From: Hyphomicrobiales bacterium
GTDB lineage: Bacteria > Pseudomonadota > Alphaproteobacteria > Rhizobiales > Kaistiaceae
Assembly: GCA_017305635.1 (NCBI GenBank)
Contig: JAFKKF010000012.1
Location: forward strand, 62,001 to 126,000
Length of the DNA stretch: 64,000 nt
Direction: 5' to 3'
Each line of letters begins with the position of its first letter. The stretch's first letter is position 1. Shown here in pieces: positions 43,277-53,137 of the stretch. Under the pieces are notes generated by a model. That model did no database searches. It was given only the letters and a program-made list of their open reading frames with translations, and was not told the DNA's origin. A program made the position numbers and the translations under genes.

Positions 43277-44386
43277 ATGGATTCAGTCGATTGCATCGTG
43301 GTCGGGGCCGGCGTCGTCGGCCTTACGGTGGCCCGCGCGCTGGCGCTCCAGGGACGCGAGGTCATCGTGCTCGAAAGCGCCGAAGGCATCGGCACGGGAA
43401 CCTCGTCGCGGAACAGCGAGGTGATCCATGCCGGCATCTACTACAAGGCCGGCAGCCTGAAGGCGCGACTCTGCATCGCCGGGCGCAAGGCGCTCTATGC
43501 CTATTGCGTCGAGCATGGCGTCGCCGCGAACCGCTGCGGCAAGCTGATCGTCGCGACGAGCGAAGCGGAGAACGGCCAGCTTGCCTCGATCCGGGCGCGG
43601 GCGGAGGCGAACGGTGTCGACGACATGCGCGAGATTTCCGGCGCACAGGCGCGGGCCATGGAGCCGGCGCTGGCGGTGACCGGCGCCCTCCTCTCGCCCT
43701 CGACCGGCGTGGTGGACAGCCACGGCTACATGCTCGCACTGCAGGGGGACTGCGAGGCGGCGGGCGGCATGGTCGCGTTCCATGCGCCGGTGACCGGCGG
43801 GCGGATCGAGGCGGACGGCATCGTCATCGAGACGGGCGGCGCGGAGCCGATGGCGTTGAAATGCCGGCTATTGGTGAATGCCGCCGGGCTGGCCGCGACC
43901 GACGTGATCGCGAGCGTGGCGGGCTTTCCGGCGGCGGCGATACCGCCGGTGCGCTATGCCAAGGGCAACTATTTCACGCTCGCCGGGCGCGCGCCGTTCA
44001 GCCACCTCATCTATCCGGTGCCGGTGCCGGGCGGGCTCGGGGTGCACCTGACCCTCGACCTCGGCGGGCAGGCGAAATTCGGGCCCGACGTAGAGTGGGT
44101 GGAGCGGATCGCCTACGAGGTCGATCCGAAGCGGGGCGAGCAGTTCTACGACGCCATCCGCCGTTATTGGCCCGGGCTCGCCGACGGAACGCTGCAGCCG
44201 GGCTATTCGGGCATAAGGCCGAAGGTCCTGGGGGCGGACGGAAAGCCGACCGACGACTTCACGATCAGCGGGCCGAAGGACCATGGGATCGGCGGCGTGA
44301 TCAACCTCTTCGGGATCGAATCGCCGGGGCTGACGGCCTCGCTCGCCATCGCCGGCCTGGTCGCGGGGATGGCGGTGGACCGGTAG
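43277..44386 (+). CDS. L-2-hydroxyglutarate oxidase/dehydrogenase family FAD enzyme (LhgO-like)
   Basis: A 369-residue FAD-dependent oxidoreductase (DAO family). The GxGxxG loop is [16 protein letters not shown], and the hallmark [22 protein letters not shown] is as in LhgO/L2HGDH. The C-terminal [17 protein letters not shown] completes the FAD site. It probably oxidises L-2-hydroxyglutarate to 2-oxoglutarate, repairing a by-product of central metabolism. The gap of 104 bp after aldO holds a terminator-like hairpin, so it is likely expressed separately. Confidence 0.9.
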   Translation: MDSVDCIVVGAGVVGLTVARALALQGREVIVLESAEGIGTGTSSRNSEVIHAGIYYKAGSLKARLCIAGRKALYAYCVEHGVAANRCGKLIVATSEAENGQLASIRARAEANGVDDMREISGAQARAMEPALAVTGALLSPSTGVVDSHGYMLALQGDCEAAGGMVAFHAPVTGGRIEADGIVIETGGAEPMALKCRLLVNAAGLAATDVIASVAGFPAAAIPPVRYAKGNYFTLAGRAPFSHLIYPVPVPGGLGVHLTLDLGGQAKFGPDVEWVERIAYEVDPKRGEQFYDAIRRYWPGLADGTLQPGYSGIRPKVLGADGKPTDDFTISGPKDHGIGGVINLFGIESPGLTASLAIAGLVAGMAVDR

Positions 44387-44402
44387 CGCATCTGACTGGG
44401 GG

Positions 44403-44627
44403 TCAGCGGGTCGCCCCTTCCTCGGCGATCTGGCGGATGGCTTCGGCAACCTGCGGGTCGAGGCCGGCGCCGCCGGCGTTCAGGTGGGCGACGATCTCGC
44501 GGCGCATGCGCGGATCCCAGAACTGGCGGATATGGGTCGCGATCCCGGTCACCACCTCGTCCGGCCCCTGGCTCTTGAAGAAGGTGCCGATCTGGTTCGC
44601 CATGTAGACGAGGCGCTCAGGCGACAT
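44403..44627 (-). CDS. fdsD: Formate dehydrogenase delta subunit FdsD
   Basis: A 74-residue small subunit: ERLVYMANQIGTFFKSQGPD then GIATHIRQFWDPRMRREIVAHL. Known FdsD proteins stabilise or assist maturation of the FdsABG complex. It is the last gene of the operon; its start lies inside fdhD, overlapping it by 11 bp. The length is standard. Confidence 0.94.
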   Translation of the reverse strand: MSPERLVYMANQIGTFFKSQGPDEVVTGIATHIRQFWDPRMRREIVAHLNAGGAGLDPQVAEAIRQIAEEGATR

Positions 44628-45468
44628 TGATCTCGCTCGGGACCGGGGGCCGGCTCGACGGGATCGCGGCCGCGCCCGCGATGCGGGCGGGATGGGTGAA
44701 GACCTCGAAGCCGTCGTCGCGGGCGACGGCGGCGACCGTGACGTTGGCCTCCTCGGCAGTGCGGATGGCGAGCGCGGTCGGCGCCGACACGGCGACGAGG
44801 AAGGGCGCGCCGATCATGGCGGCCTTCGCCACCATCTCGACCGAGACGCGGCTCGTAAGGAGGATCATTCCCCGCGCGGAATCTTCGTCGGCGCGGAGGA
44901 GCGCGCCGGCGAGCTTGTCGAGGGCATTGTGGCGGCCGACATCCTCGCGGATGGCGACCAGCCCCCTGCCCGGCTCGAACCAGCCGGCGGCATGGACGGC
45001 GCGGGTCTCGCGGCCGAGCGACTGGGCGGCGGCGAGGGCGCGGAGGCCGGCGGCGATCTCATCCGGGGCGAAGCTGCGCCCCTCCCCGACGAGCGGCGGC
45101 GGACGCACGGCCTCGTCGAGCGAGTCGATGCCGCAGAGGCCGCAGCCGGTGGGACCGGCAATCCGCCGGCGGCGATGAGCGAGCGCCTCGGCGCGCGGGG
45201 CCGCGAGCCACATGCGCAGCTCGATGCCCGCCTCCTGCTCCACGATCTCCAGGCCCGCGATCTCGCCGGGCGAGGCAACGATGCCCTCGGTGACCGAGAA
45301 GCCGATGGCGAAATCCTCGAGGTCGGCGGGGCTCGCCATCATCACCGCCTCGGTGCCGCCGTCATAGACGAGGGCGACCGGCACCTCCTCGGGGACGGCG
45401 CGCTCGCCCTCCGAGGCGCGCCCGGCGACGAAGGCGCGACGCTTCAGGCGGACGAGGGGCGGACGCAT
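44617..45468 (-). CDS. fdhD: Formate dehydrogenase accessory sulfurtransferase FdhD (FdsC)
   Basis: A 283-residue protein that transfers sulfur to the molybdenum centre. The active Cys pair is in GCGLCGIDSLDEAV. Other family blocks are DLEDFAIGFSVTEGI, GRETRAVHAAGWFEPG, REDVGRHNALDKLAGA and LLTSRVSVEMVAKAAMIG. It lies three bases after fdsA in the standard fdsGBACD order, where this gene is called fdsC. Confidence 0.95.
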   Translation of the reverse strand: MRPPLVRLKRRAFVAGRASEGERAVPEEVPVALVYDGGTEAVMMASPADLEDFAIGFSVTEGIVASPGEIAGLEIVEQEAGIELRMWLAAPRAEALAHRRRRIAGPTGCGLCGIDSLDEAVRPPPLVGEGRSFAPDEIAAGLRALAAAQSLGRETRAVHAAGWFEPGRGLVAIREDVGRHNALDKLAGALLRADEDSARGMILLTSRVSVEMVAKAAMIGAPFLVAVSAPTALAIRTAEEANVTVAAVARDDGFEVFTHPARIAGAAAIPSSRPPVPSEINVA

Positions 45469-45471
45469 CGC

Positions 45472-48312
45472 CTATTCCGCGGGCTCGACGTGAACGATCC
45501 TGCGGGTCTCACGCGACAGTTCCTCGTAGTCCTCCTGCCAGCGCGTCGGCCCGTTGGAATGAGATACCTGCACGGCGGTGACCTTGTATTCGGGGCAGTT
45601 GGTCGCCCAGTCGGAATATTCGGTGGTAACGACGTTCGCCTGCGTGTCGGGATGGTGGAAGGTGGTGTAGACGACGCCGGGCGCGACGCGCTCGGTGATC
45701 AGGGCGCGCAGCGACGTCTCGCCGGCGCGGCTCGCGAGCTTCACCCAGTCGCCGTCGCGGATGCCGCGCTGCTCGGCGTCGTGGGGATGGATTTCCAGGC
45801 GGTCCTCGTGGTGCCAGGCGACATTGGCGGTGCGCCGGGTCTGGGCGCCGACATTGTACTGGCTGAGGATGCGCCCGGTGGTGAGGAGCAACGGGAAGCG
45901 CGGGCCGGTCTTCTCGTCGGTCGCGACATATTCGGTGATGACGAACTTGCCCTTGCCGCGCACGAAGCCGTGCATGTGCATGACCGGGGTGCCGGCGGGC
46001 GCCGCCTCGTTGCAGGGCCACTGGATGGAGCCAAGCTCCTCCAGCTTCTCGTAGGAGACGCCGGCGAAGGTCGGGGTCAGCGCGGCGATCTCGGCCATGA
46101 TCTCGGAGGGGTGAGCATAGTGCATCGGGTAGCCGATGGCCTCGGCGAGCGCCAAGGTGACCTCCCAGTCGGCCATGCCGTTCCGCGGGCTCATGACCCT
46201 GCGGACGCGCTGGATGCGGCGCTCGGCATTGGTGAAGGTGCCGTCCTTCTCGAGGAACGTCGAGCCGGGCAGGAAGACGTGGGCGTAGCGCGCGGTCTCG
46301 TTGAGGAAGAGGTCGTGGACGATGATGCATTCCATCGCCGAAAGCGCCGCGGCGACGTGCTTGGTGTTGGGATCGGACTGGAGGATGTCCTCGCCCTGGA
46401 TGTAGAGGGCCCTGAACGAGCCATCGAGGGCGGCGTCGAACATGTTGGAGATGCGCAGGCCCGGTTCCTCGTCGAGCTCCCTGCCCCACAACTCCTCGAA
46501 CATGGAGCGCGCGGCCTCGTCGGAGATATGGCGATAGCCGGAAAGCTCGTGCGGGAAGGAGCCCATGTCGCAGGAGCCCTGCACGTTGTTCTGGCCGCGG
46601 AGCGGGTTCACGCCGACGCCGGGCCGGCCGATATTGCCGGTCGCCATGGCGAGGTTGGCGATGGCCATGACGGTGGTCGAGCCCTGGCTGTGCTCGGTGA
46701 CGCCGAGGCCATAGTAGATCGAGGCGTTGCCGCCAGTGGCATAGAGGCGCGCGGCGTCGCGGAGATCGGCGGCCGGCACGCCGGTGGCGGCTTCGGTCGC
46801 CTCGGGGCTGTTCTTCGGATCGGCGACGAAGGCGGCCCAGTCCTGGAACTCCGACCAGTCGCAACGCTCGCGGATGAAATGCTCGTCGGCGAGGCCCTCG
46901 GTGACGATGACGTGCGCCATTGCCGTCAGCACCGCGACATTGGTGCCAGGCCTCAGCGGCAGGTGATGGCTGGCGGCGACGTGGGGCGTGCGCACGAGGT
47001 CGATGCGGCGCGGATCGACGACGATGAGCCTGGCGCCCTCGCGCAGCCGCTTCTTCATGCGGGACGCGAAGACCGGATGGCCGTCGGTGGGGTTGGCGCC
47101 GATGACCATGATGACGTCGGCCTCTTCGACCGAATCGAAATCCTGGGTACCGGCCGAGGTGCCGAAGGTGGTCTTCAAGCCGTAGCCGGTCGGCGAATGG
47201 CAGACGCGGGCGCAGGTATCGACGTTGTTGTTGCCGAAGCCGGCACGGACGAGCTTCTGGACGAGGAAGGTCTCCTCATTGGTGCAGCGGGACGAGGTGA
47301 TGCCGCCGACCGCGTCCTTGCCGTAAGTGTCGCGGATGCGGTTGATCTGGCCGGCGGCGTAGGAGAGCGCCTCCTCCCATGATACCTCGCGCCACGGGTC
47401 GGTGATCTTCTCGCGGATCATCGGCTTCAGGATGCGATCGGGGTGGGTGGCGTAGCCCCAGGCGAAGCGGCCCTTGACGCAGGAATGGCCGTGATTGGCC
47501 TTGCCGTCCTTCCACGGCACCATGCGCACGACTTCCTCGCCGCGCATCTCGGCCTTGAAGGCGCATCCGACGCCGCAATAGGCGCAGGTGGTGACCAGCG
47601 AATGCTCGGGCTGGCCGATCTCGATGACCGATTTCTCGGTCAGGGTCGCGGTCGGGCAGGCCTGGACGCAGGCGCCGCAGGAGACGCATTCCGAGCCGAG
47701 GAAGCTCTCCTCCATGCCCGGCGAGACGACGGAATCGAAGCCGCGGCCGGCAATGGTGAGCGCGAAGGTGCCCTGCACCTCCTCGCAGGCGCGCACGCAG
47801 CGCGAGCAGACGATGCACTTGGACGGGTCGTACGTGAAATAGGGGTTGGACTCGTCCTTGCCCGGGTCGGGATGGCGGTCGCCCTCGTAGCCGTAGCGGA
47901 CCTCGCGCAGGCCGACGGCGCCGGCTTGTGTCTGCAGCTCGCAATCGCCGTTGGCGGCACAGGTGAGGCAATCGAGCGGGTGATCGGAGATGTAGAGCTC
48001 CATGACGCCCTTGCGAAGGCGCTTCAGCCGCTCGGTCTGGGTGCGCACGACCATGCCTGCGGCGACCGGCGTGGTGCAGGATGACGGCGTCCCCGCTCTG
48101 CCCTCGATCTCCACCAGGCAGAGCCGGCAGGAGCCGAAGGCGTCGAGCATGTCGGTGGCGCAGAGTTTTGGGATCTCGGTGCCCGTTGCAACCGCGGCGC
48201 GCATGATCGAGGTGCCTTCCGGCACGGCGACCGCCTTGCCGTCGATGGTGAGGGTGACGGTCGCCTTCGCCGGCGAGGCGGGCGTCCCGTAGTCGATCTC
48301 TTCGAGGAGCAT
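45472..48312 (-). CDS. fdsA: NAD-dependent formate dehydrogenase alpha subunit FdsA
   Basis: A 946-residue catalytic subunit oxidising formate to CO2 at bis-MGD. An N-terminal NuoG-like part carries a 2Fe-2S set (FGSCRLCLVEIEG), the histidine-type cluster (DCLTCAANGDCELQ) and two 4Fe-4S sets (CIVCSRCVRACEEV, CVSCGACVQACPTA). The molybdopterin domain begins CAYCGVGCAFKAEM. The Mo ligand is Cys371 in ARVCHSPTGYG, next to His372; it is cysteine, not selenocysteine. The C-terminal MGD-binding domain is intact. Length and order match Rhodobacter and Cupriavidus Fds enzymes. Confidence 0.97.
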   Translation of the reverse strand: MLLEEIDYGTPASPAKATVTLTIDGKAVAVPEGTSIMRAAVATGTEIPKLCATDMLDAFGSCRLCLVEIEGRAGTPSSCTTPVAAGMVVRTQTERLKRLRKGVMELYISDHPLDCLTCAANGDCELQTQAGAVGLREVRYGYEGDRHPDPGKDESNPYFTYDPSKCIVCSRCVRACEEVQGTFALTIAGRGFDSVVSPGMEESFLGSECVSCGACVQACPTATLTEKSVIEIGQPEHSLVTTCAYCGVGCAFKAEMRGEEVVRMVPWKDGKANHGHSCVKGRFAWGYATHPDRILKPMIREKITDPWREVSWEEALSYAAGQINRIRDTYGKDAVGGITSSRCTNEETFLVQKLVRAGFGNNNVDTCARVCHSPTGYGLKTTFGTSAGTQDFDSVEEADVIMVIGANPTDGHPVFASRMKKRLREGARLIVVDPRRIDLVRTPHVAASHHLPLRPGTNVAVLTAMAHVIVTEGLADEHFIRERCDWSEFQDWAAFVADPKNSPEATEAATGVPAADLRDAARLYATGGNASIYYGLGVTEHSQGSTTVMAIANLAMATGNIGRPGVGVNPLRGQNNVQGSCDMGSFPHELSGYRHISDEAARSMFEELWGRELDEEPGLRISNMFDAALDGSFRALYIQGEDILQSDPNTKHVAAALSAMECIIVHDLFLNETARYAHVFLPGSTFLEKDGTFTNAERRIQRVRRVMSPRNGMADWEVTLALAEAIGYPMHYAHPSEIMAEIAALTPTFAGVSYEKLEELGSIQWPCNEAAPAGTPVMHMHGFVRGKGKFVITEYVATDEKTGPRFPLLLTTGRILSQYNVGAQTRRTANVAWHHEDRLEIHPHDAEQRGIRDGDWVKLASRAGETSLRALITERVAPGVVYTTFHHPDTQANVVTTEYSDWATNCPEYKVTAVQVSHSNGPTRWQEDYEELSRETRRIVHVEPAE

Positions 48313-48322
48313 TGGCGTCCTC

Positions 48323-49879
48323 CTATTCGGCGGCTTCCCGCGCCGGAGCGCGGCGGAAGTCGTCGGGGAAATGGGTGAGCGCGCTCATGACGGGATATGG
48401 GGTGAAGCCGCCGAGCGCGCAGAGCGAGCCGAACTTCATGGTGTGACAGAGATCCTCGACGATGGCGAGATTGCGCTCGACGTCACGGCCGGCGATGACG
48501 CGGTCGAGGGTCTCGACGCCACGGGTCGAGCCGATGCGGCAGGGCGTGCACTTGCCGCAGGACTCGATGGCGCAGAACTCCATCGCGAAGCGCGCCTGCC
48601 TCGCCATGTCCACCGTGTCGTCGAAGACCACGACGCCGCCATGGCCGATGAGGCCGTCGCGGGCCGCGAAGCTTTCATAGTCGAAGGGCGTGTCGAAGAG
48701 CGCGCGCGGGAAATAGGCGCCGAGCGGCCCGCCGACCTGGACAGCGCGGACCGGACGGCCGGATTCGGTACCGCCGCCGACATCGTCGACCAGTTCGCCG
48801 AGGGTAATGCCGAAGGCGGTCTCGAAGAGGCCGCCGTTCTTGACGTTGCCGGCGAGCTGGATGGGCATGGTTCCGCGCGAGCGGCCCATGCCGAAATCGG
48901 CATAGGCCCTGGCTCCCTCCGCGAGGATGAAGGGCACGGTGGCGAGGGACAGAACGTTGTTGATCACGGTGGGCTTGCCGAAGAGGCCGCTGATCGCCGG
49001 CAGCGGCGGCTTGGCGCGGACGATGCCGCGGCGACCCTCGAGGCTTTCGAGGAGCGACGTCTCCTCGCCGCAGACATAGGCGCCGGCGCCGACGCGCACC
49101 TCCATGTCGAAGGCATGGGCCGAGCCGGCAATGCCGTGGCCGAGAAGGCCGGCGCCGCGGGCGATGGCGACCGCCTTCTCCATCGCGGCGACGGCGTGCG
49201 GGTATTCGGAGCGGATATAGACGTAGCCCCTGGTAGCGCCCACAGCGATGCCGGCGATCGCCATGCCCTCGATGAGGGCGAAGGGATCGCCTTCCATCAG
49301 CATGCGGTCGGCGAAGGTGCCGCTGTCGCCTTCGTCGGCGTTGCAGACGACGTATTTCTGCGGGGCCGCCGTTGCGGCAACGGTTCGCCACTTGATGCCG
49401 GTCGGGAACCCCGCGCCGCCACGGCCGCGGAGGCCCGAGGCGACGAGTTCCTCGATGATGGCAGTGCCGGTCAGCGAGACGGCGCGCTCGATGCCCTTCA
49501 TGCCACCATGCGCGCGATAATCGTCGAGGGAAAGCGGATCCGTGATGCCGCAGCGGGCGAAGGTGAGGCGCGTCTGGCGCTTGAAGAAGGGCAGTTCCTC
49601 CGGCCGGCCGATGCGCTTCTCATGGGGCGCGCCCGCCAGCATGCCGGCGGCGACGAGGGCCTTCACGTCGCGCGGATAGACGGTGGCGTAACCGATGCGG
49701 CCTTCGGGCGTCTCGACCTCGAGCAGCGGCTCGAGCGGGAAGAGGCCGCGACTGCCGGTGCGGATGATGGCGATGTCGATGCCGGCAGCCCGCGCCTCCT
49801 CCGCAAGTGCGGCCGCGACCTCGTCGGCACCGACCGCGACGGCACCGGCATCGCCGGGAATGAAGACACGGATCGTCAT
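48323..49879 (-). CDS. fdsB: NAD-dependent formate dehydrogenase beta subunit FdsB
   Basis: A 518-residue NuoF-like subunit that passes electrons to NAD+. A thioredoxin-like N-terminus (1-110) is followed by the FMN/NADH module with GLRGRGGAGFPTGIKWRT, and the 4Fe-4S motif ESCGKCTPCRIGSTRG near the C-terminus. The start overlaps the fdsG stop by four bases (ATGA). It acts with FdsG and FdsA in the soluble complex. Confidence 0.96.
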   Translation of the reverse strand: MTIRVFIPGDAGAVAVGADEVAAALAEEARAAGIDIAIIRTGSRGLFPLEPLLEVETPEGRIGYATVYPRDVKALVAAGMLAGAPHEKRIGRPEELPFFKRQTRLTFARCGITDPLSLDDYRAHGGMKGIERAVSLTGTAIIEELVASGLRGRGGAGFPTGIKWRTVAATAAPQKYVVCNADEGDSGTFADRMLMEGDPFALIEGMAIAGIAVGATRGYVYIRSEYPHAVAAMEKAVAIARGAGLLGHGIAGSAHAFDMEVRVGAGAYVCGEETSLLESLEGRRGIVRAKPPLPAISGLFGKPTVINNVLSLATVPFILAEGARAYADFGMGRSRGTMPIQLAGNVKNGGLFETAFGITLGELVDDVGGGTESGRPVRAVQVGGPLGAYFPRALFDTPFDYESFAARDGLIGHGGVVVFDDTVDMARQARFAMEFCAIESCGKCTPCRIGSTRGVETLDRVIAGRDVERNLAIVEDLCHTMKFGSLCALGGFTPYPVMSALTHFPDDFRRAPAREAAE

Positions 49880-50394
49880 CGGCTGCAGGCCTCGACGACG
49901 CGGGCGGCGCCCTCCCCGGCATCGACGCGGGCGACAAGCTTGCCGTCGATCATGATGGCCGGGCCGGAGGCGCAGAGGCCGAGGCAATAGACCGCCTCGA
50001 AAGTGACACGGCCATCGGCGCTGGTGGAGTTGATCGGGATGCCGAGGCCGCGCTCGACATCGGCGGCGAGCGCATCGCCGCCGCGCGCCTGGCAGGCTTC
50101 GGCGCGGCAGAGCTTCAACACATGACGGCCGGGCGGGGTGCGCCGGAAGTCGTGGTAGAAGGTCACGACACCGTGGATCTCGGCGCGGCTGAGGTTCAGC
50201 GCCTCGGCGACCAGCGGCTCGGCCGCCTCCGGAACGCAGCCGAATGTCTCCTGCAGGGCGTGCAGGATCGGCAGCGTGGCGCCCTCGCGGCCGGCATTCG
50301 CCGCGATAATGGCGCGGGCCGTTTCGGCGCTCCAGGGCTGGTGGTCGGTCACGTCAGGCGTTTTCCCGGATTCTCCCCGCGGCTTCAATGCCAT
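49876..50394 (-). CDS. fdsG: NAD-dependent formate dehydrogenase gamma subunit FdsG
   Basis: A 172-residue NuoE-like 2Fe-2S subunit. Cluster cysteines are in LCRAEACQARG and YCLGLCASGPA. The conserved HGVVTFYHDFR block is present. A GTG at 50352 would give 158 residues, nearer the usual length; neither start has a strong ribosome-binding site. It is the first gene of fdsGBACD, and a palindromic element lies just upstream. Confidence 0.93.
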   Translation of the reverse strand: MALKPRGESGKTPDVTDHQPWSAETARAIIAANAGREGATLPILHALQETFGCVPEAAEPLVAEALNLSRAEIHGVVTFYHDFRRTPPGRHVLKLCRAEACQARGGDALAADVERGLGIPINSTSADGRVTFEAVYCLGLCASGPAIMIDGKLVARVDAGEGAARVVEACSR

Positions 50395-50466
50395 GGGAGA
50401 CTTGCTCTATCGTTTCCATTGTGGGCGCGCGAGGCGGCGAGAGCAAGGCGCGTGTGGCGTCCTTCA

Positions 50467-50521
50467 TGCGCCCCCTCCACCAGCTTCGCTGGTCCCCCTC
50501 CCCCGCTTCGCAGGGGAGGAA
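50467..50521. repeat. Palindromic intergenic element, copy 8 (in a divergent promoter gap)
   Basis: The core is GCGCCCCCTCCACCAGC-TTC-GCTGG, then CCTCCCCCGC..GCAGGGGAGG. It sits between the divergent fdsG and the sugar-isomerase-like gene, unlike most copies, which lie between convergent ends. A weak trace of the GAGAGCAAGGCG module precedes it. Confidence 0.75.
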
Positions 50522-50589
50522 CCGCGTCGTGAAATTGGAATGTCGGCGGCGACCCACTATGCTCACGGAAAACAACCATCGAGGGGAAC

Positions 50590-51438
50590 ATGCAGAAGCT
50601 GCTCGTCTTCCAGTCGCTATGGGCGATGGAGCGCCGGCACACCGACGGCAAGGAGTGGTCGCTCGAGGAAAGCATCGAGATGATCGCCGGCGCCGGCTAT
50701 GACGGGATCAGCACGCGCTGGGACATCCCCAAGCGCTCGCGACAGGTGGCGAAACTGATCAAGGCGAAGGGCATGGTCGCCGAGGGCCAGTGCTTCCCGA
50801 AGACGGTCGACGACCTGAAGCCGATCCTCGAGACGGCGGTGGAGACGGGCCTGCATCACCTCGACATCCAGCCGGACATCCGCCCGCGCCGGCTGCAGGA
50901 CTGCATCCCGCTGCTGGAAGGCTGGCGGCGGCTCTCGGAAGAGGTCGACTTCCCGGTCTATGTTGAAACGCATCGCGACCGGATGACGACGGACCTCTTC
51001 TTCGTCCTCGACCTGCTCGACTGCTTCCCCGACCTGAAGCTGCTCGCCGACCTGTCGCACTTCCTCGTCGGACGCGAATTCGCCTGGCCGGTGGACGAGG
51101 AGAACCATGCGATGATCCATCGCGTCCTCGACAATTGCTGGGCCTTCCACGGGCGCGTGGCGAGCCGCGAGCAGGTACAGGTCGAGATTTCCTTCCCGGC
51201 ACACAAGCCGTGGGTGGACCTCTTCCTCGGCTGGTGGGAATACGGCTTCCGCAGCTGGCGGAAGCGCGCCGGCGCGAACGACACCTGCGCCTTCACCTGC
51301 GAGCTCGGGCCGAAGCCCTATGCGATCATCGGGCGCGACGGCAACGACACGACCGACCGCTGGGAAGAGGCGCTGATCATGCGCGACCTCGTCCGGAAGG
51401 TCTGGGACAAGAGCGGCAGGAAGCCCGCCAGGCGCTGA
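50590..51438 (+). CDS. Sugar phosphate isomerase/epimerase family protein (xylose-isomerase-like TIM barrel)
   Basis: A 282-residue TIM-barrel protein. The pattern [19 protein letters not shown] (strand-helix), [20 protein letters not shown] with metal-ligand Glu and His, [11 protein letters not shown] with Asp, and [10 protein letters not shown] followed by a late Glu ([11 protein letters not shown]) match the AP-endonuclease-2 fold used by sugar isomerases and epimerases. The substrate is unknown. A 94-bp gap separates it from the formaldehyde dehydrogenase gene. Confidence 0.8.
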   Translation: MQKLLVFQSLWAMERRHTDGKEWSLEESIEMIAGAGYDGISTRWDIPKRSRQVAKLIKAKGMVAEGQCFPKTVDDLKPILETAVETGLHHLDIQPDIRPRRLQDCIPLLEGWRRLSEEVDFPVYVETHRDRMTTDLFFVLDLLDCFPDLKLLADLSHFLVGREFAWPVDEENHAMIHRVLDNCWAFHGRVASREQVQVEISFPAHKPWVDLFLGWWEYGFRSWRKRAGANDTCAFTCELGPKPYAIIGRDGNDTTDRWEEALIMRDLVRKVWDKSGRKPARR

Positions 51439-51532
51439 TCCCCCGCGAGGCGCTTGCGGGCCGCGGTACGAGCCGCCACACTGGATCGACACGCCGCCGG
51501 CAGGGCGGCGACAATGGGTTTGGGAGGAGAGG

Positions 51533-52660
51533 ATGGACGTCCGCGCCGCGGTCGCCTTCGAGGCGAAGAAGCCGCTCGAGATCACTACGGTCCAGCTCGA
51601 AGGGCCGAAGGCCTTCGAAGTGCTGATCGAGGTGAAGGCGACCGGCATCTGCCATACCGACGCCTACACGCTCTCGGGGCTCGATTCGGAGGGGCTGTTC
51701 CCCTCGATCCTGGGCCATGAGGGCGCCGGCGTCGTGGTCGACGTCGGGCCGGGCGTAACCAGCGTGAAGAAGGGCGACCACGTCATCCCGCTCTACACGC
51801 CGGAATGCCGGCAGTGCCCCTCGTGCCTGTCGCGGAAGACCAACCTCTGCACCGCGATCCGCTCGACGCAGGGCCAGGGCGTGATGCCGGACGGCACGTC
51901 ACGCTTCTCGCTGAACGGCAAGCCGATCCACCACTACATGGGCTGCTCGACCTTCGCCAACTACACGGTGCTGCCGGAGATCGCGGTGGCGAAGATCCGC
52001 GAGGACGCGCCCTTCGACAAGGTCTGCTACATCGGCTGCGGCGTCACCACCGGCGTCGGCGCGGTGCTCAACACGGCGAAGGTCGAGGAAGGCGCGAAGG
52101 CGATCGTCTTCGGCCTCGGCGGCATCGGCCTGAACGTGATCCAGGGGCTCCGGCTCGCTGGCGCCGACATGATCATCGGCGTCGACGTCAACAACGACAA
52201 GAAGCACTGGGGCGAGCGCTTCGGCATGACGCATTTCGTCAATCCGAAGGAGGTCGGCAACGACCTGGTGCCGCATCTCGTCAACATGACCAAGAAGGGC
52301 GCCGACCAGATCGGCGGTGCCGACTACACCTTCGACTGCACCGGCAATACGACGGTGATGCGCCAGGCGCTGGAAGCCTGCCATCGCGGCTGGGGCGTCT
52401 CGGTGATCATCGGCGTGGCGGAAGCCGGCAAGGAGATCGCGACGCGGCCGTTCCAGCTGGTCACCGGGCGGGTCTGGAAGGGCACCGCCTTCGGCGGCGC
52501 GCGCGGGCGCACCGACGTGCCGAAGATCGTCGACTGGTACATGGACAAGAAGATCGAGATCGACCCGATGATCACGCATACGCTGAAACTCGAGGAGATC
52601 AACAAGGGCTTCGACCTGATGCATCACGGCGAAAGCATCCGCAGCGTGGTCGTGTACTGA
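51533..52660 (+). CDS. frmA: S-(hydroxymethyl)glutathione dehydrogenase / class III alcohol dehydrogenase
   Basis: A 375-residue zinc enzyme that oxidises the glutathione adduct of formaldehyde. Catalytic zinc ligands are in [12 protein letters not shown] and LGHEGAGVV. The structural-zinc site is [15 protein letters not shown], and the NAD loop is [14 protein letters not shown]. The [19 protein letters not shown] stretch is a class III hallmark. GGAGGAGAGG precedes the ATG. The product, S-formylglutathione, needs a hydrolase not found here; the formate then released would feed the fds-encoded enzyme. Confidence 0.96.
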   Translation: MDVRAAVAFEAKKPLEITTVQLEGPKAFEVLIEVKATGICHTDAYTLSGLDSEGLFPSILGHEGAGVVVDVGPGVTSVKKGDHVIPLYTPECRQCPSCLSRKTNLCTAIRSTQGQGVMPDGTSRFSLNGKPIHHYMGCSTFANYTVLPEIAVAKIREDAPFDKVCYIGCGVTTGVGAVLNTAKVEEGAKAIVFGLGGIGLNVIQGLRLAGADMIIGVDVNNDKKHWGERFGMTHFVNPKEVGNDLVPHLVNMTKKGADQIGGADYTFDCTGNTTVMRQALEACHRGWGVSVIIGVAEAGKEIATRPFQLVTGRVWKGTAFGGARGRTDVPKIVDWYMDKKIEIDPMITHTLKLEEINKGFDLMHHGESIRSVVVY

Positions 52661-52673
52661 AGAGAGAATCGAG

Positions 52674-52991
52674 ATGAGCGAAGGCAACTGGGTCGAGGCC
52701 TGCGGCACCGACGATGTCGAGCCGGAGGACATCATCCGCTTCGACCATGACGGGCAGAGCTACGCCATCTACCGCTCGCCGGACGACGAATATTTCGCCA
52801 CGTCCGACATCTGCACGCACGAACATGCGCACCTGTCGGACGGGCTGGTCATGGACGACGTGATCGAATGCCCGAAGCATAACGGACGGTTCAACTACAA
52901 GACCGGCGCGCCGCTCGGCGCGCCGGTCTGCGTGAACCTCAGGACGTTCCCGGTGAAGGTAGAAGGCGGGAAGGTGTTCATCGCGGTGTGA
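52674..52991 (+). CDS. Rieske 2Fe-2S ferredoxin, MocE family
   Basis: A 105-residue Rieske protein with cluster motifs CTHEHAHLSDG and CPKHNGRFNYKTG, which match MocE-type ferredoxins first described in rhizopine catabolism. No oxygenase or reductase partner gene is adjacent. It follows frmA by 13 nt and is probably co-transcribed, so it may serve formaldehyde-releasing demethylation, but that is inference. Confidence 0.9.
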   Translation: MSEGNWVEACGTDDVEPEDIIRFDHDGQSYAIYRSPDDEYFATSDICTHEHAHLSDGLVMDDVIECPKHNGRFNYKTGAPLGAPVCVNLRTFPVKVEGGKVFIAV

Positions 52992-53018
52992 GCCGAGGAG
53001 CTCAACCTCGTCGTGCCT

Positions 53019-53114
53019 CCCTCTCCTTTGGTGGAGAGAGGGCAAGCGTCGGCGGCTTGCACGCGCCCCCTCCACCGCCTTCGGCGGTCCCCCTCCCCCG
53101 TAAACGGGGGAGGA
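53019..53114. repeat. Composite palindromic intergenic element, copy 9
   Basis: The module CCCTCTCCTTTGGTGGAGAG with AGGGCAAGCG is followed by the core CGCGCCCCCTCCACCGCC-TTC-GGCGG, then CCTCCCCCG..CGGGGGAGG (53062-53113). It lies between convergent genes. Confidence 0.75.
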
Positions 53115-53137
53115 ACTGCGCGGCGCGGTCGCGTACT

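Noticed and set aside
44617..44627. Possible frameshift between fdhD and fdsD
   Set aside because: Both proteins are full length with intact ends; an 11-bp start/stop overlap is usual in this operon.
47200..47202. Possible selenocysteine at the formate dehydrogenase active site
   Set aside because: The codon is TGC (Cys371), not TGA, and no SECIS or sel genes are seen; Fds-type enzymes use cysteine.
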